A DNA stretch of 64,000 nt from NCBI GenBank assembly GCA_902518505.1, contig CABYGG010000003.1, positions 62,001-126,000 of the forward strand, in the 5' to 3' direction. The translations under genes and the position numbers were made by a program. How positions within the stretch are numbered: position 1 is the stretch's first letter; each line of letters begins with the position of its first letter. This document shows, piece by piece, positions 17,563-25,932 of the stretch. The notes under the pieces were generated by a model that made no database searches, had not been told where the DNA came from, and saw only the letters and a list, made by a program, of their open reading frames with translations. Source of the DNA: an uncultured Alphaproteobacteria bacterium (GTDB taxonomy: Bacteria; Pseudomonadota; Alphaproteobacteria; HIMB59).

Positions 17563-17590
17563 AATTCCCCCCTCAAAAGAGGGAGGAATT
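17563..17590 (-). terminator. Intercistronic hairpin between binding-protein and ATPase genes
   Basis: On the minus strand, AATTCCTCCCTC, a TTTT loop and GAGGGGGGAATT form a 12-bp stem with one G-U pair, followed by an AT-rich tract. It sits in the 67-bp gap after the substrate-binding protein gene and before the ATPase gene. Hairpins at this place in ABC operons commonly give partial termination or protect the upstream mRNA, so that binding protein exceeds membrane components. Which of the two applies here is not determined. Confidence 0.7.
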
Positions 17591-17603
17591 CAAATTGGAA
17601 ATA

Positions 17604-18545
17604 TTACTTCATAAATAGATCGATTTGATCTCTATTATTTGCAATATATGCAGTTGCAGCTTCAGCATGAGTCATGCCTTCGTTGTCAACGTAGTTTGCC
17701 ATTTCACCAATATTAGGTGCTGTAAATTCCATTTTTGTATAGAACTTATATGCAGATGTATGAGTGATTGGGAACTTAATGTGAGCAGCTTTTTTAAGCC
17801 AACCTTTTGGAGAACCACAACCAGTAGTCTCTAAAGAACCACCTTGTTCTAGTCTACATCCCTCGAAGTATGGAGGAAATTCAATGAAAGTAAAACCAGC
17901 TGCATCTGTAAAGTTTGGAGACCAGTTAAAGATAATTGTGCCTCTTCCTTCTTTTTTAGCTGCTTCTAATTCAGCCCATAATGCATCTGCAGTACCTGCA
18001 AATTTTACCATCCATAAATCATCTATACCAAGACCTTTAAGTCTGTTAGGCATAACTTCTGTGTGCCACTCATAAGGACCTTCTAACCATCTACCTTTAC
18101 CTTCAGAGTCTGGTGTTGCAAAGTTTGCTGCACACTCTGGAGATTTAAGTGCTTCCCAGCTTGGAAGACCAGGACATAATCCATCTTCGATTACCCAGTT
18201 AGGAACACCCATTTCTTCAAAAGTAATAAGGTCGTGACTTCCAGCATCAATTAATCCACCTTTATCCATAGCTTCATAAAAAGGCAGAGCCATTGTTGAC
18301 TCCCAAGTTTCGTGAGCAACGTGAAGTTCACCTACTCTGACAGCTTCATATCTTGTTGCTGACTCAGCAGGGACTAATTCAACATCATAACCAAGCTCTT
18401 CAAAAGCTTGTGCCATAACGTTAGCCATAACGATTTGGCTTGACCAGTTTAAAACTGGGATTCTAATCGGGTCTGCTGCTTTTGCTACAGTTGTAAAACC
18501 AGCAAACAGGACTAGAGCGTAAAATAATGAAATAAATTTTTTCAT
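17604..18545 (-). CDS. ABC transporter substrate-binding protein for quaternary amine or TMAO (ProX/TmoX-like)
   Basis: The 313-residue periplasmic protein has a signal peptide (MKKFISLFYALVLFAGFTTVAKA, residues 1-23, cleavage after AKA). The OpuAC-type fold follows: IRIPVLNWSSQIVMANVMAQAFEELGYDVELV, HETWESTMALPFYEAM, then GTIIFNWSPNF. Tryptophans in LNWSS, HETWES and FNWSPNF could form the aromatic cage that binds methylated ammonium groups. It heads the ABC-tdm operon and has a strong AGGAGG site directly upstream. TMAO and glycine betaine both remain possible ligands. The operon with tdm favours TMAO. Confidence 0.87.
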   Translation of the reverse strand: MKKFISLFYALVLFAGFTTVAKAADPIRIPVLNWSSQIVMANVMAQAFEELGYDVELVPAESATRYEAVRVGELHVAHETWESTMALPFYEAMDKGGLIDAGSHDLITFEEMGVPNWVIEDGLCPGLPSWEALKSPECAANFATPDSEGKGRWLEGPYEWHTEVMPNRLKGLGIDDLWMVKFAGTADALWAELEAAKKEGRGTIIFNWSPNFTDAAGFTFIEFPPYFEGCRLEQGGSLETTGCGSPKGWLKKAAHIKFPITHTSAYKFYTKMEFTAPNIGEMANYVDNEGMTHAEAATAYIANNRDQIDLFMK

Positions 18546-18614
18546 TTACTCCTCCTATATCTATTATAATAGTAGAAGTAATATAGGGCATAAGACAACA
18601 AGGTTGAAGCCTAA

Positions 18615-18633
18615 AAATCCATGATATGAAACA
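18615..18633. promoter_or_regulatory. IclR-type operator, site D (one strong half-site)
   Basis: AAATCCATGATATGAAACA keeps the right half ATGAAACA and the inner TCCAT of the left half but lacks the outer TGT. It lies about 70 bp upstream of the substrate-binding-protein gene and just upstream of, or overlapping, the 5' end of the divergent alanine racemase gene. It is the weakest of the four copies but the best placed to control the ABC-tdm operon. Confidence 0.55.
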
Positions 18634-18670
18634 ACTAGTCTTTAAAAAAAACCAAAAAATCAATAAAAAA

Positions 18671-19714
18671 ATGATTTTTGTGAGTAAAGAAAATCTGTCG
18701 CATAATTACAGGCAAATCGATAAGTTATCAGGTAGTTCAAAGATTATAAGCGTTATTAAAGGTGATGGCTATGGGCATGGCCTTTTGGAATGTTGTAAGA
18801 TATTAAAAACAAATAAATGTAAAGATTTTTATGTTGCTAGGTTAGATGATGCTATCAAGCTAAGAGAAAATTTTAAAAATATAAATATTTACCTTTTATC
18901 AGGTGTGATTTCAAACAATGATTTAAAAGAAATAAAAAAAAATAAAATAATACCTATTATTAATAATGTCGATCAATTATCTTTATTAAAAACTTCACAA
19001 AAACTTAAGTACGTTTTGCATATTGATACTGGAATGAATCGTCTTGGATTTCAAGCAAGTGAACTTGAAAAATATTCAAATTTAATCGATAAAAAAAATA
19101 TTATTTTTTTAATGTCTCACCTATCTTCTGCAGATGATTTAAAAAAAAATGTGTCTAGTAAACAATTAAATAAACTTATTGACCTAAATAAAAATTTTAA
19201 CTTACCTTTAAGCATAGCTAATTCATCTGGGATTTTTTTAGGAAAGCAGTTCCATTTAGATTTTGTAAGACCTGGAAAAAGTTTATACGGAATTAATCCT
19301 TTCTATAAAAAAAGATTTAACTTAAGACAGGTTATGAGTGTTTACTCACCTATATTACAAATTCAAAATGTCAGAAAAGGAAATACAATTGGCTACAGCC
19401 AGACTTATAAACTTAAAAAAGACTTAAAAGTTGCAACCATAGATTTTGGTTACTCTGATGGATTTCTTAGAAGCGGAAGTAATAAAGCATCTGTTTATGT
19501 AGATAAATATCAATGTAGAATTTTAGGAAGAGTTTCAATGGACTTGATTACGATTGATGTGTCTAAAGTTCCTAATAGCAAATTGTATCTAGGCAAACCT
19601 GTCGAAATAATTGGAAGTAATCAATCATATGAAAGAATTGCATACGAAACTGGGACTAATGAACACGAGATTTTAATTTCTTTAGGCAGGAACTTAAGAA
19701 AAGTATATATATAA
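18671..19714 (+). CDS. alr: Alanine racemase
   Basis: The PLP barrel enzyme interconverts L- and D-alanine for cell-wall synthesis. The N-terminus NLSHNYRQIDKL leads into IISVIKGDGYGHG, whose Lys is the PLP-anchoring residue in the KADAYGHG-type motif. MNRLGFQ and the catalytic-Tyr region TIGYSQTY follow, with LGRVSMDLITIDV near the C-terminus. I start it at the ATG at 18671 (MIFVSKENLSHN). The frame is open to an ATG at 18626, but that codon lies inside operator D and adds a lysine-rich leader with no family counterpart. Neither start has a clear ribosome site. The acyl-CoA dehydrogenase gene follows after 3 bp. Confidence 0.85.
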   Translation: MIFVSKENLSHNYRQIDKLSGSSKIISVIKGDGYGHGLLECCKILKTNKCKDFYVARLDDAIKLRENFKNINIYLLSGVISNNDLKEIKKNKIIPIINNVDQLSLLKTSQKLKYVLHIDTGMNRLGFQASELEKYSNLIDKKNIIFLMSHLSSADDLKKNVSSKQLNKLIDLNKNFNLPLSIANSSGIFLGKQFHLDFVRPGKSLYGINPFYKKRFNLRQVMSVYSPILQIQNVRKGNTIGYSQTYKLKKDLKVATIDFGYSDGFLRSGSNKASVYVDKYQCRILGRVSMDLITIDVSKVPNSKLYLGKPVEIIGSNQSYERIAYETGTNEHEILISLGRNLRKVYI

Positions 19715-19717
19715 GGC

Positions 19718-21481
19718 ATGTACGAAGCTCCAATTAAGGATTTAAATTTTGTAATTAAAAATCTAATAGATTTAGGCAAACTAAATAAAGTCAGTGATTA
19801 TTCTGAATTTTCTAATGATTTAGTTGAAGCTGTTCTTGAAGAGGCAGGAAAAATAGCTTCTGAAGTGTTGGACCCTTGTAACCTTTCAGGAGACCATGAG
19901 GGCTCAAAAAGACTCGATACTGGTGAAGTCGTAACTCCTAAAGGCTACAAAGAGGCTTATGAGAGTTTAAGAGATGGTGGGTGGTTTGGCTTAGAGGCCA
20001 AAGAAAAATTTGGCGGTCAACAGATACCAGTAACTTTATCTGCCGCTGTTAATGAGATTTGGCATAGTTCTAATATGTCATTGGCGCTATGCCATCTATT
20101 AACACAAGGTTTGATATATGCGTTGCAAAAATCAGCATCAGAAGATCAAAAAAGTTTCTACATACCAAAATTAGCATCAGGTCATTGGACAGGTACTATG
20201 AATTTAACTGAACCACAATCGGGAACAGACCTGTCTACGATTAAAACTAAAGCTATAAAAGAAAATGGTCATTATAAAATTTATGGACAAAAAATTTATA
20301 TTACCTATGGAGAACATGATTTATCTGAGAATATTATTCATTTGGTTTTAGCCAGAACTCCTGAAGCGCCAGAGGGTAATAAAGGTATTTCTGTTTTTCT
20401 TGTACCTAAATTTATTCCAAATGATGACGGCAGTATTGGCAAAAAAAATGATGTAACCTGTTTGTCTATTGAAAAAAAACTTGGTGTCAAAGGTTCTCCT
20501 ACTGCAGTTCTACAGTTTGGTGAAAAGGATGGAGCTATTGGTTATTTGGTTGGAGAAGAAAATCAAGGTTTAAATATAATGTTCGAAATGATGAACCATG
20601 CAAGGTTCTCAGTTGGAGTTCAGGGACTTGCAGTTTCTGAAAGAGCTTATCAACAATCTAAAATCTATGCCTTTGATAGAGTTCAAGGAGTTCCGATTGA
20701 TGGTCAGAAAGGTGATCCTATTATTCATCACCCAGATGTGCTTCGATTATCCTCGACTATGAAATCAGAAATCGAAGCTATGAGAGCTCTTGCAATTTAT
20801 GGAGCTTTTGCTTTGGATATGACTAAGTCAGAAGAAAGTGAATATTGGGAAACAAAATCATCTTTAATGATACCTATTATAAAAGGGTGGTTGACTGAAA
20901 GGTCACTAGAGATTACATCAAATGCTATTCAAATTCATGGTGGAATGGGCTTTATTGAAGAAACAGGAATCGCACAGCATTATAGAGATGCTAGAATTCT
21001 CCCTATATACGAAGGAACCACTGCAATTCAAGCAAATGATTTAGTTTTTAGGAAGACGCTCCGAGACAATGGTAAAAGCATATTAGAATTAATTGATGAA
21101 ATTAGAACCGATACAGAAGCATCTACGAGTTCAGATCGATTAAAAGAGTTATGTAAAAAAATGGATAGTTCAATTGACTCTGCAAAAAAAGTTGTTGAGC
21201 ACATTGTTTCTACTTCTAACAATAAAAAAAGGCCTGCTGTATCGAGTGTTAACTATTTAATGATGTTAGGTTATATTTTTGGGGGTTGGATGATGATTAA
21301 AACTGCCAAAAAATCACTCGAATTAAAAGATAAAGGCGAAATTGATAATGAATTTCTGGATGCAAAAATAGCTACATCAAGTATTTATGTATCAAGTATT
21401 TTGCCAAAAATTGATAGTTTAGCTTCCATAATTTTACATGGTGATGAAGATGTTTTAGCTATGAAACATCAATGGTTGTAA
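19718..21481 (+). CDS. Acyl-CoA dehydrogenase (large C-terminally extended type, DmdC-like)
   Basis: The 587-residue FAD enzyme has MNLTEPQSGTDLSTIKTKA (FAD/substrate motif, ~165) and GVKGSPTAVLQF. IHGGMGFIEETGIAQHYRDARILPIYEGTTAIQANDLV (~410-445) carries the base-region residues, and an extra C-terminal helical domain follows from residue ~460. This length and layout are shared by 3-methylmercaptopropionyl-CoA dehydrogenase (DmdC) and long-chain-type homologues, so the acyl substrate is uncertain. It lies directly behind alr and directly before a hypothetical gene and the convergent ETF-QO. The ETF pair encoded at 23.6-25.3 kb is the expected electron acceptor. Confidence 0.88.
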   Translation: MYEAPIKDLNFVIKNLIDLGKLNKVSDYSEFSNDLVEAVLEEAGKIASEVLDPCNLSGDHEGSKRLDTGEVVTPKGYKEAYESLRDGGWFGLEAKEKFGGQQIPVTLSAAVNEIWHSSNMSLALCHLLTQGLIYALQKSASEDQKSFYIPKLASGHWTGTMNLTEPQSGTDLSTIKTKAIKENGHYKIYGQKIYITYGEHDLSENIIHLVLARTPEAPEGNKGISVFLVPKFIPNDDGSIGKKNDVTCLSIEKKLGVKGSPTAVLQFGEKDGAIGYLVGEENQGLNIMFEMMNHARFSVGVQGLAVSERAYQQSKIYAFDRVQGVPIDGQKGDPIIHHPDVLRLSSTMKSEIEAMRALAIYGAFALDMTKSEESEYWETKSSLMIPIIKGWLTERSLEITSNAIQIHGGMGFIEETGIAQHYRDARILPIYEGTTAIQANDLVFRKTLRDNGKSILELIDEIRTDTEASTSSDRLKELCKKMDSSIDSAKKVVEHIVSTSNNKKRPAVSSVNYLMMLGYIFGGWMMIKTAKKSLELKDKGEIDNEFLDAKIATSSIYVSSILPKIDSLASIILHGDEDVLAMKHQWL

Positions 21482-21482
21482 T

Positions 21483-21974
21483 TTGGAAAAATTCAAAAAT
21501 AAATTAAGTAATTTTTTTAGTTGGCTTTCAAAGGCAGAATTAGTTGAGCTAGACTCAGTGGATACTAGCGAAGATCCAATCAGACCAGACATTGACAATG
21601 AATTTCGCACCTCGTATGGCCGCAAGATTTATGGATTAAAATCTAATGAAGATGTAGAAGGTTTTATTTGTCTAGCATTCTGTAACGATGTACCACAAAC
21701 AATGAAAGAATTAGACTTAATGAGCAAAAATGCTTTTCATGAAAAAAACGCAAACATTGCTGTAGCCTATACTGTTTGGTCAAGAAAAAGAGGAGCAGGT
21801 AAACAAACTATTTTTACAACAAAAAAGCTTGTTAAAGATGAGATGAAAAATATAGATCGCTTTATCACACTTTCTCCTTTGACACCTATTGCAACACATT
21901 TTCACATAAAGCATGGTGCTAAATTAGTAAATATCAATGCAACTTCGCAAAACTTTGAATATGACTTTAATTAG
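21483..21974 (+). CDS. Hypothetical protein, possible acetyltransferase-like fold
   Basis: The 163-residue frame starts with TTG 1 bp after the acyl-CoA dehydrogenase stop and ends in a 4-bp overlap with the convergent ETF-QO gene. No ribosome site is clear, so translation may be coupled. The sequence has IRPDIDNEFRTSYGRKIYGL and a central IAVAYTVWSRKRGAGKQTIF strand. The C-terminal block RFITLSPLTPIATHFHIKHGAKLVNINA recalls the last strand-helix of some GNAT-type proteins. I do not recognise a named family. There is no signal peptide or membrane segment, so it is probably cytosolic and linked to the preceding dehydrogenase. Confidence 0.7.
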   Translation: MEKFKNKLSNFFSWLSKAELVELDSVDTSEDPIRPDIDNEFRTSYGRKIYGLKSNEDVEGFICLAFCNDVPQTMKELDLMSKNAFHEKNANIAVAYTVWSRKRGAGKQTIFTTKKLVKDEMKNIDRFITLSPLTPIATHFHIKHGAKLVNINATSQNFEYDFN

Positions 21975-23608
21975 GTCCCAGAGTAAATAGGCCCCCCCCC
22001 CCCCTCGGGAGTTACCCACTCAATATTTTGAGAGGGTTCTTTAATATCACATGTCTTACAATGAATACAATTTTGAGAATTTATTTTTAAAACTTTTTTT
22101 TGTAGGTCATTATCAAATTCAACTTCATACACACCTGCGGGGCAATACCTTTGGGCAGGTTCGTCGTATTCTTCAATAGTAAAATTAGTTGACAGATCTT
22201 TATCATTAAGTAACAAATGATTAGGTTGATCATCTGCGTGGTTAGTTCCTGATAGATAAACTGAGCTGGGTTTATCAAAAGTAATAACACCATCATATTT
22301 AGGATAGGTAATTTTTTTTGCTTTTTTAGCTGGGATCAAAGATTCATGGTCAGCGTGCTTATGTTGAAGGGTAAAGGGAAGTTTACCTCCAAATATTTTT
22401 TGATCTAATCCAGTAAAAATCATTGCAGGTATCAGGCCCCATTGAAAACTAGGCTTTACATTTCTTGCTTTGTATAATTCCTCATATACCCATGAGTTTT
22501 GGAATTTTGACTCATACTCTGACAGTTCTTTATTACTATTTATGTGGTCATTAATGACTTCTGCAGCTATTATCCCACTTTTCATTGCGGTATGTGATCC
22601 TTTAATTTTAGGCATATTTAGAGTACCTGCATCACATCCTATCAATAATGCCCCTGGCATATGCATTTGTGGAAGACTCTGCAATCCACCCTCTATTAGA
22701 GCTCTTGCTCCATAAGAAATTCTTTTACCACCATCTAATAATTTTTTGATATCAGGGTGAGTTTTAAACTGTTGAAATTCATCATAAGGAGAAAGGTATG
22801 GATTCTTATAATCCAAACCGATTACGTAACCTAGGTATATTTGATTATTTTCAGCATGATAACAAAAACTACCTCCATATGTATCACTTTCAAGAGGCCA
22901 TCCCACACTATGTGAAACTTTACCAAGTTGGTGATTTTCAGAGTTGATCTCCCAAATTTCTTTAAAGCCTATACCGTATTGTTGAGGAGATTTGTTGTTG
23001 GAGTCTAAATTAAATTTTTTAAGAACCTCTTTTCCCAGGTGACCTCTACATCCCTCTGATAAAACTGTTACTTTACCTTTGATATTAATCCCAGGTTCAT
23101 AATTATCTTTAGGTTTAAAATCTTTGTCTAACCCCATATCACCTGTTTGAACACCAATTACCTTTTGTTCGTTATCATAAAGTAATTTATTAGCTGCAAA
23201 TCCTGGAAAGATCTCCACTCCTAAGTTTTCGGCAAATTCACCTAACCATTTGCAAAGATTAGATAAGCTAATAATGTAATTTCCATGATTTTTTAAAACA
23301 TTTGGTAAAAAAAAGTTTGGCACCTTCATACTTTTAGTTTTTGTATAAAATAAAAAATCTTCTGATGTTACTGATGTACTGATTGGACTATTAAGTTCTT
23401 TCCAATTTGGAATGAGTTCATCTAAAGCCTTAGTTTCAAAAACATTACCACTTAAAATATGAGCTCCGACTTCAGATGCTTTTTCTAGGACACAAATAGA
23501 CAAATTCGTATCGAGTTGTTTTAGTTTAATTGCTGTTGATAGACCAGCTGGACCAGCTCCAACTATTACTACATCGTAATTTAATTCTTCTCTCTGCACT
23601 TCGCTCAT
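21971..23608 (-). CDS. etfD: Electron transfer flavoprotein-ubiquinone oxidoreductase
   Basis: The 545-residue membrane-associated flavo-iron-sulfur protein passes electrons from ETF to ubiquinone. It opens with the FAD motif YDVVIVGAGPAGLSTAIKL (~10-28). It has VLSEGCRGHLGKEV and LIGCDAGTLNMPKIKGSHTAMKSGIIAAE, and ends with a ferredoxin-like 4Fe-4S motif (RYCPAGVYEV plus NCIHCKTCDIKEPSQNIEW). The terminal TPEGGGGPIYSGT stretch is conserved in the family, but here its glycines are encoded by an uninterrupted G13 run (21992-22004). It is 22 bp downstream of etfA, and in the same direction as etfA, etfB and, further upstream, the dimethylglycine dehydrogenase-like gene. Confidence 0.93.
   Translation of the reverse strand: MSEVQREELNYDVVIVGAGPAGLSTAIKLKQLDTNLSICVLEKASEVGAHILSGNVFETKALDELIPNWKELNSPISTSVTSEDFLFYTKTKSMKVPNFFLPNVLKNHGNYIISLSNLCKWLGEFAENLGVEIFPGFAANKLLYDNEQKVIGVQTGDMGLDKDFKPKDNYEPGINIKGKVTVLSEGCRGHLGKEVLKKFNLDSNNKSPQQYGIGFKEIWEINSENHQLGKVSHSVGWPLESDTYGGSFCYHAENNQIYLGYVIGLDYKNPYLSPYDEFQQFKTHPDIKKLLDGGKRISYGARALIEGGLQSLPQMHMPGALLIGCDAGTLNMPKIKGSHTAMKSGIIAAEVINDHINSNKELSEYESKFQNSWVYEELYKARNVKPSFQWGLIPAMIFTGLDQKIFGGKLPFTLQHKHADHESLIPAKKAKKITYPKYDGVITFDKPSSVYLSGTNHADDQPNHLLLNDKDLSTNFTIEEYDEPAQRYCPAGVYEVEFDNDLQKKVLKINSQNCIHCKTCDIKEPSQNIEWVTPEGGGGPIYSGT
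21992..22004 (-). repeat. 13-base homopolymer (poly-G on the coding strand) within etfD
   Basis: Thirteen consecutive C on the plus strand encode Gly-Gly-Gly-Gly near the ETF-QO C-terminus, all with GGG codons. In a genome this AT-rich such a tract is exceptional and prone to slippage. A one-base change would alter only the last few residues after the iron-sulfur motif and would move the stop relative to the convergent gene. Confidence 0.9.
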
Positions 23609-23630
23609 AATATTGATTATATATTAAATA

Positions 23631-24584
23631 TTACGATTCTATCTGATTAAGTAGATCTAACTCTTTAATAATTTCAGGTATTGCTTGAAATAAATCCGAA
23701 GAAAGTCCGTAGTCAGCTATATTAAATATTGGTGCCTCTAAATCCTTATTAATAGCGACTATGACTTTACTTTCTTTCATACCCGCTAAATGCTGTATTG
23801 CACCCGATATACCTACGGCAATATAAAGCTCAGGAGCAACCATTTTACCAGTTTGTCCGACTTGGTATTCATTGCCAATATATCCTGAGTCAACAGCAGC
23901 TCTCGACGCTCCAACAGCTGCATTAAGTTTATCAGCTAAATCATATAAAAGTTTGAAATTATCAGAGTTTTCTAGTCCCCTACCTCCAGATACAACCACT
24001 CGAGCATTACCCAATTCAGGTCTGTCACTCTTTGATACTTCTCTACTTACGAATGTTGTTTTAACCTCTGAGTCAATGAAAGTAATATTTTCTAAAGCAG
24101 CATCACCCCCTGCTTCTTCACATTTTTCGAAAGAAGTGGGCCTGACAGTCATTAAATTAATTTTTTGATCAGTTTGAACATAAGAAATAGCGTTTCCCGC
24201 GTAAATAGGTCTAATAAAAGTATCTTGGGACTCTATGCCTATAATATCACTTATTTGCGTAACATCTAACTGAGCAGATACTCTAGGTAGCAGGTTTTTT
24301 CCAAATGTACTAGAAGGTGCTAAAATGTGTGAATAGTTTTCAGCTAAATTAGAAATTATAGGAGATGATAATTCTGGTATTTGATTTTCTAATTTCTCAT
24401 GATCACAAATAATTACTTTTTTAACTAACTGTATTGATTTTGAACTTTTAGCAAGATCTTCAATTTTATTCCCTAAAATTAAAAGATGAATATCTTCGCT
24501 TAATTTTTCGGCAGCACTAATAGTATTAAGAGTTGATGATTTTAAATTTTTGTTATCATGTTCCGCTACTACAAGTACAGACAT
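23631..24584 (-). CDS. etfA: Electron transfer flavoprotein alpha subunit
   Basis: The 317-residue protein has the N-terminal ETF fold (MSVLVVAEHDNKNLKSSTLNT) and the C-terminal FAD-binding domain. That domain shows NARVVVSGGRGLENSDNFKLLYDLADKLNAAVGASRAAVDSG (~195-240), VGQTGKMVAPELYIAVGISGAIQHLAGM and VAINKDLEAPIFNIADYG. With EtfB it forms the soluble FAD/AMP carrier that takes electrons from acyl-CoA and dimethylglycine/sarcosine-type dehydrogenases. The start abuts the etfB stop. It is followed by etfD 22 bp later, so the carrier and its quinone reductase form one unit. Confidence 0.95.
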   Translation of the reverse strand: MSVLVVAEHDNKNLKSSTLNTISAAEKLSEDIHLLILGNKIEDLAKSSKSIQLVKKVIICDHEKLENQIPELSSPIISNLAENYSHILAPSSTFGKNLLPRVSAQLDVTQISDIIGIESQDTFIRPIYAGNAISYVQTDQKINLMTVRPTSFEKCEEAGGDAALENITFIDSEVKTTFVSREVSKSDRPELGNARVVVSGGRGLENSDNFKLLYDLADKLNAAVGASRAAVDSGYIGNEYQVGQTGKMVAPELYIAVGISGAIQHLAGMKESKVIVAINKDLEAPIFNIADYGLSSDLFQAIPEIIKELDLLNQIES

Positions 24585-25334
24585 TTAAATTACTTTTGCC
24601 TCGTATTTTAGTTTTTGAACCAATTCTTTAACATCATTAACCATAATCCCTGCTTTTCTTTTTGGAGGCTCAATTACTTTTAAGGTTTTAATTTTTGATG
24701 ATGTATCAATTCCAAGAGTATCAATATCAATTGTCTCAAGAGGTTTTTTTTTAGCCTTCATTATATTTGGAAGAGAGGCAAACCTTGGTGTGTTTAATCT
24801 TAAATCACATGTTAAAACAGCTGGAAGTGAAGTCTCTAGGTTTTCAATACCTTCATCTATCTCCCTTGATATAAAAACCTTATTATTTTCAATTTTTAAA
24901 TTTGAAATAAAACATCCTTGTGGCCAATTTAATAATGCAGATAAAATCTGACCTGTTTGATTTGAGTCATCATCGATAGCTTGTTTACCCATTAAAACGA
25001 GATCTGGTTTTTCTTTATCAATTATTATTTTTAGTGTTTTAGCTACTGCTAATGGCTCTAATGTGTTTTGACTTTTAACCAATATAGACCTATCAATTCC
25101 CATAGCCATAGATGTTCTTAAAACATCTTGGGATTTATCATCTCCAATAGATACAGATATTATCTCATTTGCAAGACCCTGTTCCTTAAGCTTTACTGCC
25201 TCTTCAATGGCATTTTCATCTGGTGGATTAACAGACATTTTAACATTTTGAGTTTCTACTCCACTATTGTCACTTTTTACTCTTATCTGCACTTTGTAAT
25301 CAACGACCCTTTTGACAGCAACTAAAACTTTCAT
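24585..25334 (-). CDS. etfB: Electron transfer flavoprotein beta subunit
   Basis: Starting at ATG 25334 (MKVLVAVKRVVDYKVQIRVK) the protein has 249 residues, the usual EtfB length. The frame is open 11 codons further up, but those codons (MFNLVYFIEIQ) have no family counterpart. Motifs are VKMSVNPPDENAIEEAVKLKEQG (~35), VLMGKQAIDDDSNQTGQILSALLNWPQG (AMP-binding region, ~110) and the C-terminal recognition loop LPNIMKAKKKPLETI (~195), which docks dehydrogenases. It is the first gene of etfB-etfA-etfD, and a 52-bp gap separates it from the divergent Nudix gene. Confidence 0.94.
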   Translation of the reverse strand: MKVLVAVKRVVDYKVQIRVKSDNSGVETQNVKMSVNPPDENAIEEAVKLKEQGLANEIISVSIGDDKSQDVLRTSMAMGIDRSILVKSQNTLEPLAVAKTLKIIIDKEKPDLVLMGKQAIDDDSNQTGQILSALLNWPQGCFISNLKIENNKVFISREIDEGIENLETSLPAVLTCDLRLNTPRFASLPNIMKAKKKPLETIDIDTLGIDTSSKIKTLKVIEPPKRKAGIMVNDVKELVQKLKYEAKVI

Positions 25335-25386
25335 TTGAATTTCAATAAAATAAACTAAGTTAAACAACTTACAAGATCCAAAAACT

Positions 25387-25932
25387 ATGACAAATATTAA
25401 GAAGAGGAAGATCTATAAAAATATTTATGAATTATTAATTAAATATACTAATAAACTTGATTTTAAAGAGATAAGAGAAAATTACATTTATAATGGAAAT
25501 AGTGTCTCAGCTATTTGTTTTAATAAACAAGATCAAGTTTTTTATTTCATAAGACAGATGAGACCAAATTATTTTTTTAATAAATTTTCACCCTACCCTC
25601 TGGAAATAGTAGCAGGTGGGATTAACAAGAAAGAATCAAGTAGACAAGCTATTATCAGAGAAATAAAAGAGGAACTTGGAGTCAAACCTATTTCGGTAAA
25701 AAAGTTGGAGTCACTCATTATTGCCCCAGATATTTTAGAAGAAATTACTGATATCTATCTTGCATACGTACCTAGAATTACAAACTTTAAAATTATAAAT
25801 ACTAATGAGGGAGAATATATAAAGATAATCCCGATGAAAAAAAAACAAATTTTAGAAATTATAAAAACAAATAGAACACAAAATATTGTTACAAAATATT
25901 CTTTTTTAAAAATAAAAGAGCTTAAGATTTAA
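25387..25932 (+). CDS. Nudix hydrolase (ADP-ribose pyrophosphatase-like)
   Basis: The 181-residue protein carries a complete Nudix box, GGINKKESSRQAIIREIKEELGV (residues ~77-99), matching GX5EX7REUXEEXGU with the metal-binding glutamates. The N-terminal strand set (YEYKGNSVSAICFNK-like, VFYFIRQMRPNYFF) fits the ADP-ribose or sugar-nucleotide diphosphatase group that acts on NDP-X substrates. LESLIIAPDILEEITDIYLAYV lies in the usual region of the catalytic loop. It is divergent from etfB and overlaps the convergent DMGDH-like gene by 11 bp. Its exact nucleotide substrate is not evident. Confidence 0.85.
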   Translation: MTNIKKRKIYKNIYELLIKYTNKLDFKEIRENYIYNGNSVSAICFNKQDQVFYFIRQMRPNYFFNKFSPYPLEIVAGGINKKESSRQAIIREIKEELGVKPISVKKLESLIIAPDILEEITDIYLAYVPRITNFKIINTNEGEYIKIIPMKKKQILEIIKTNRTQNIVTKYSFLKIKELKI

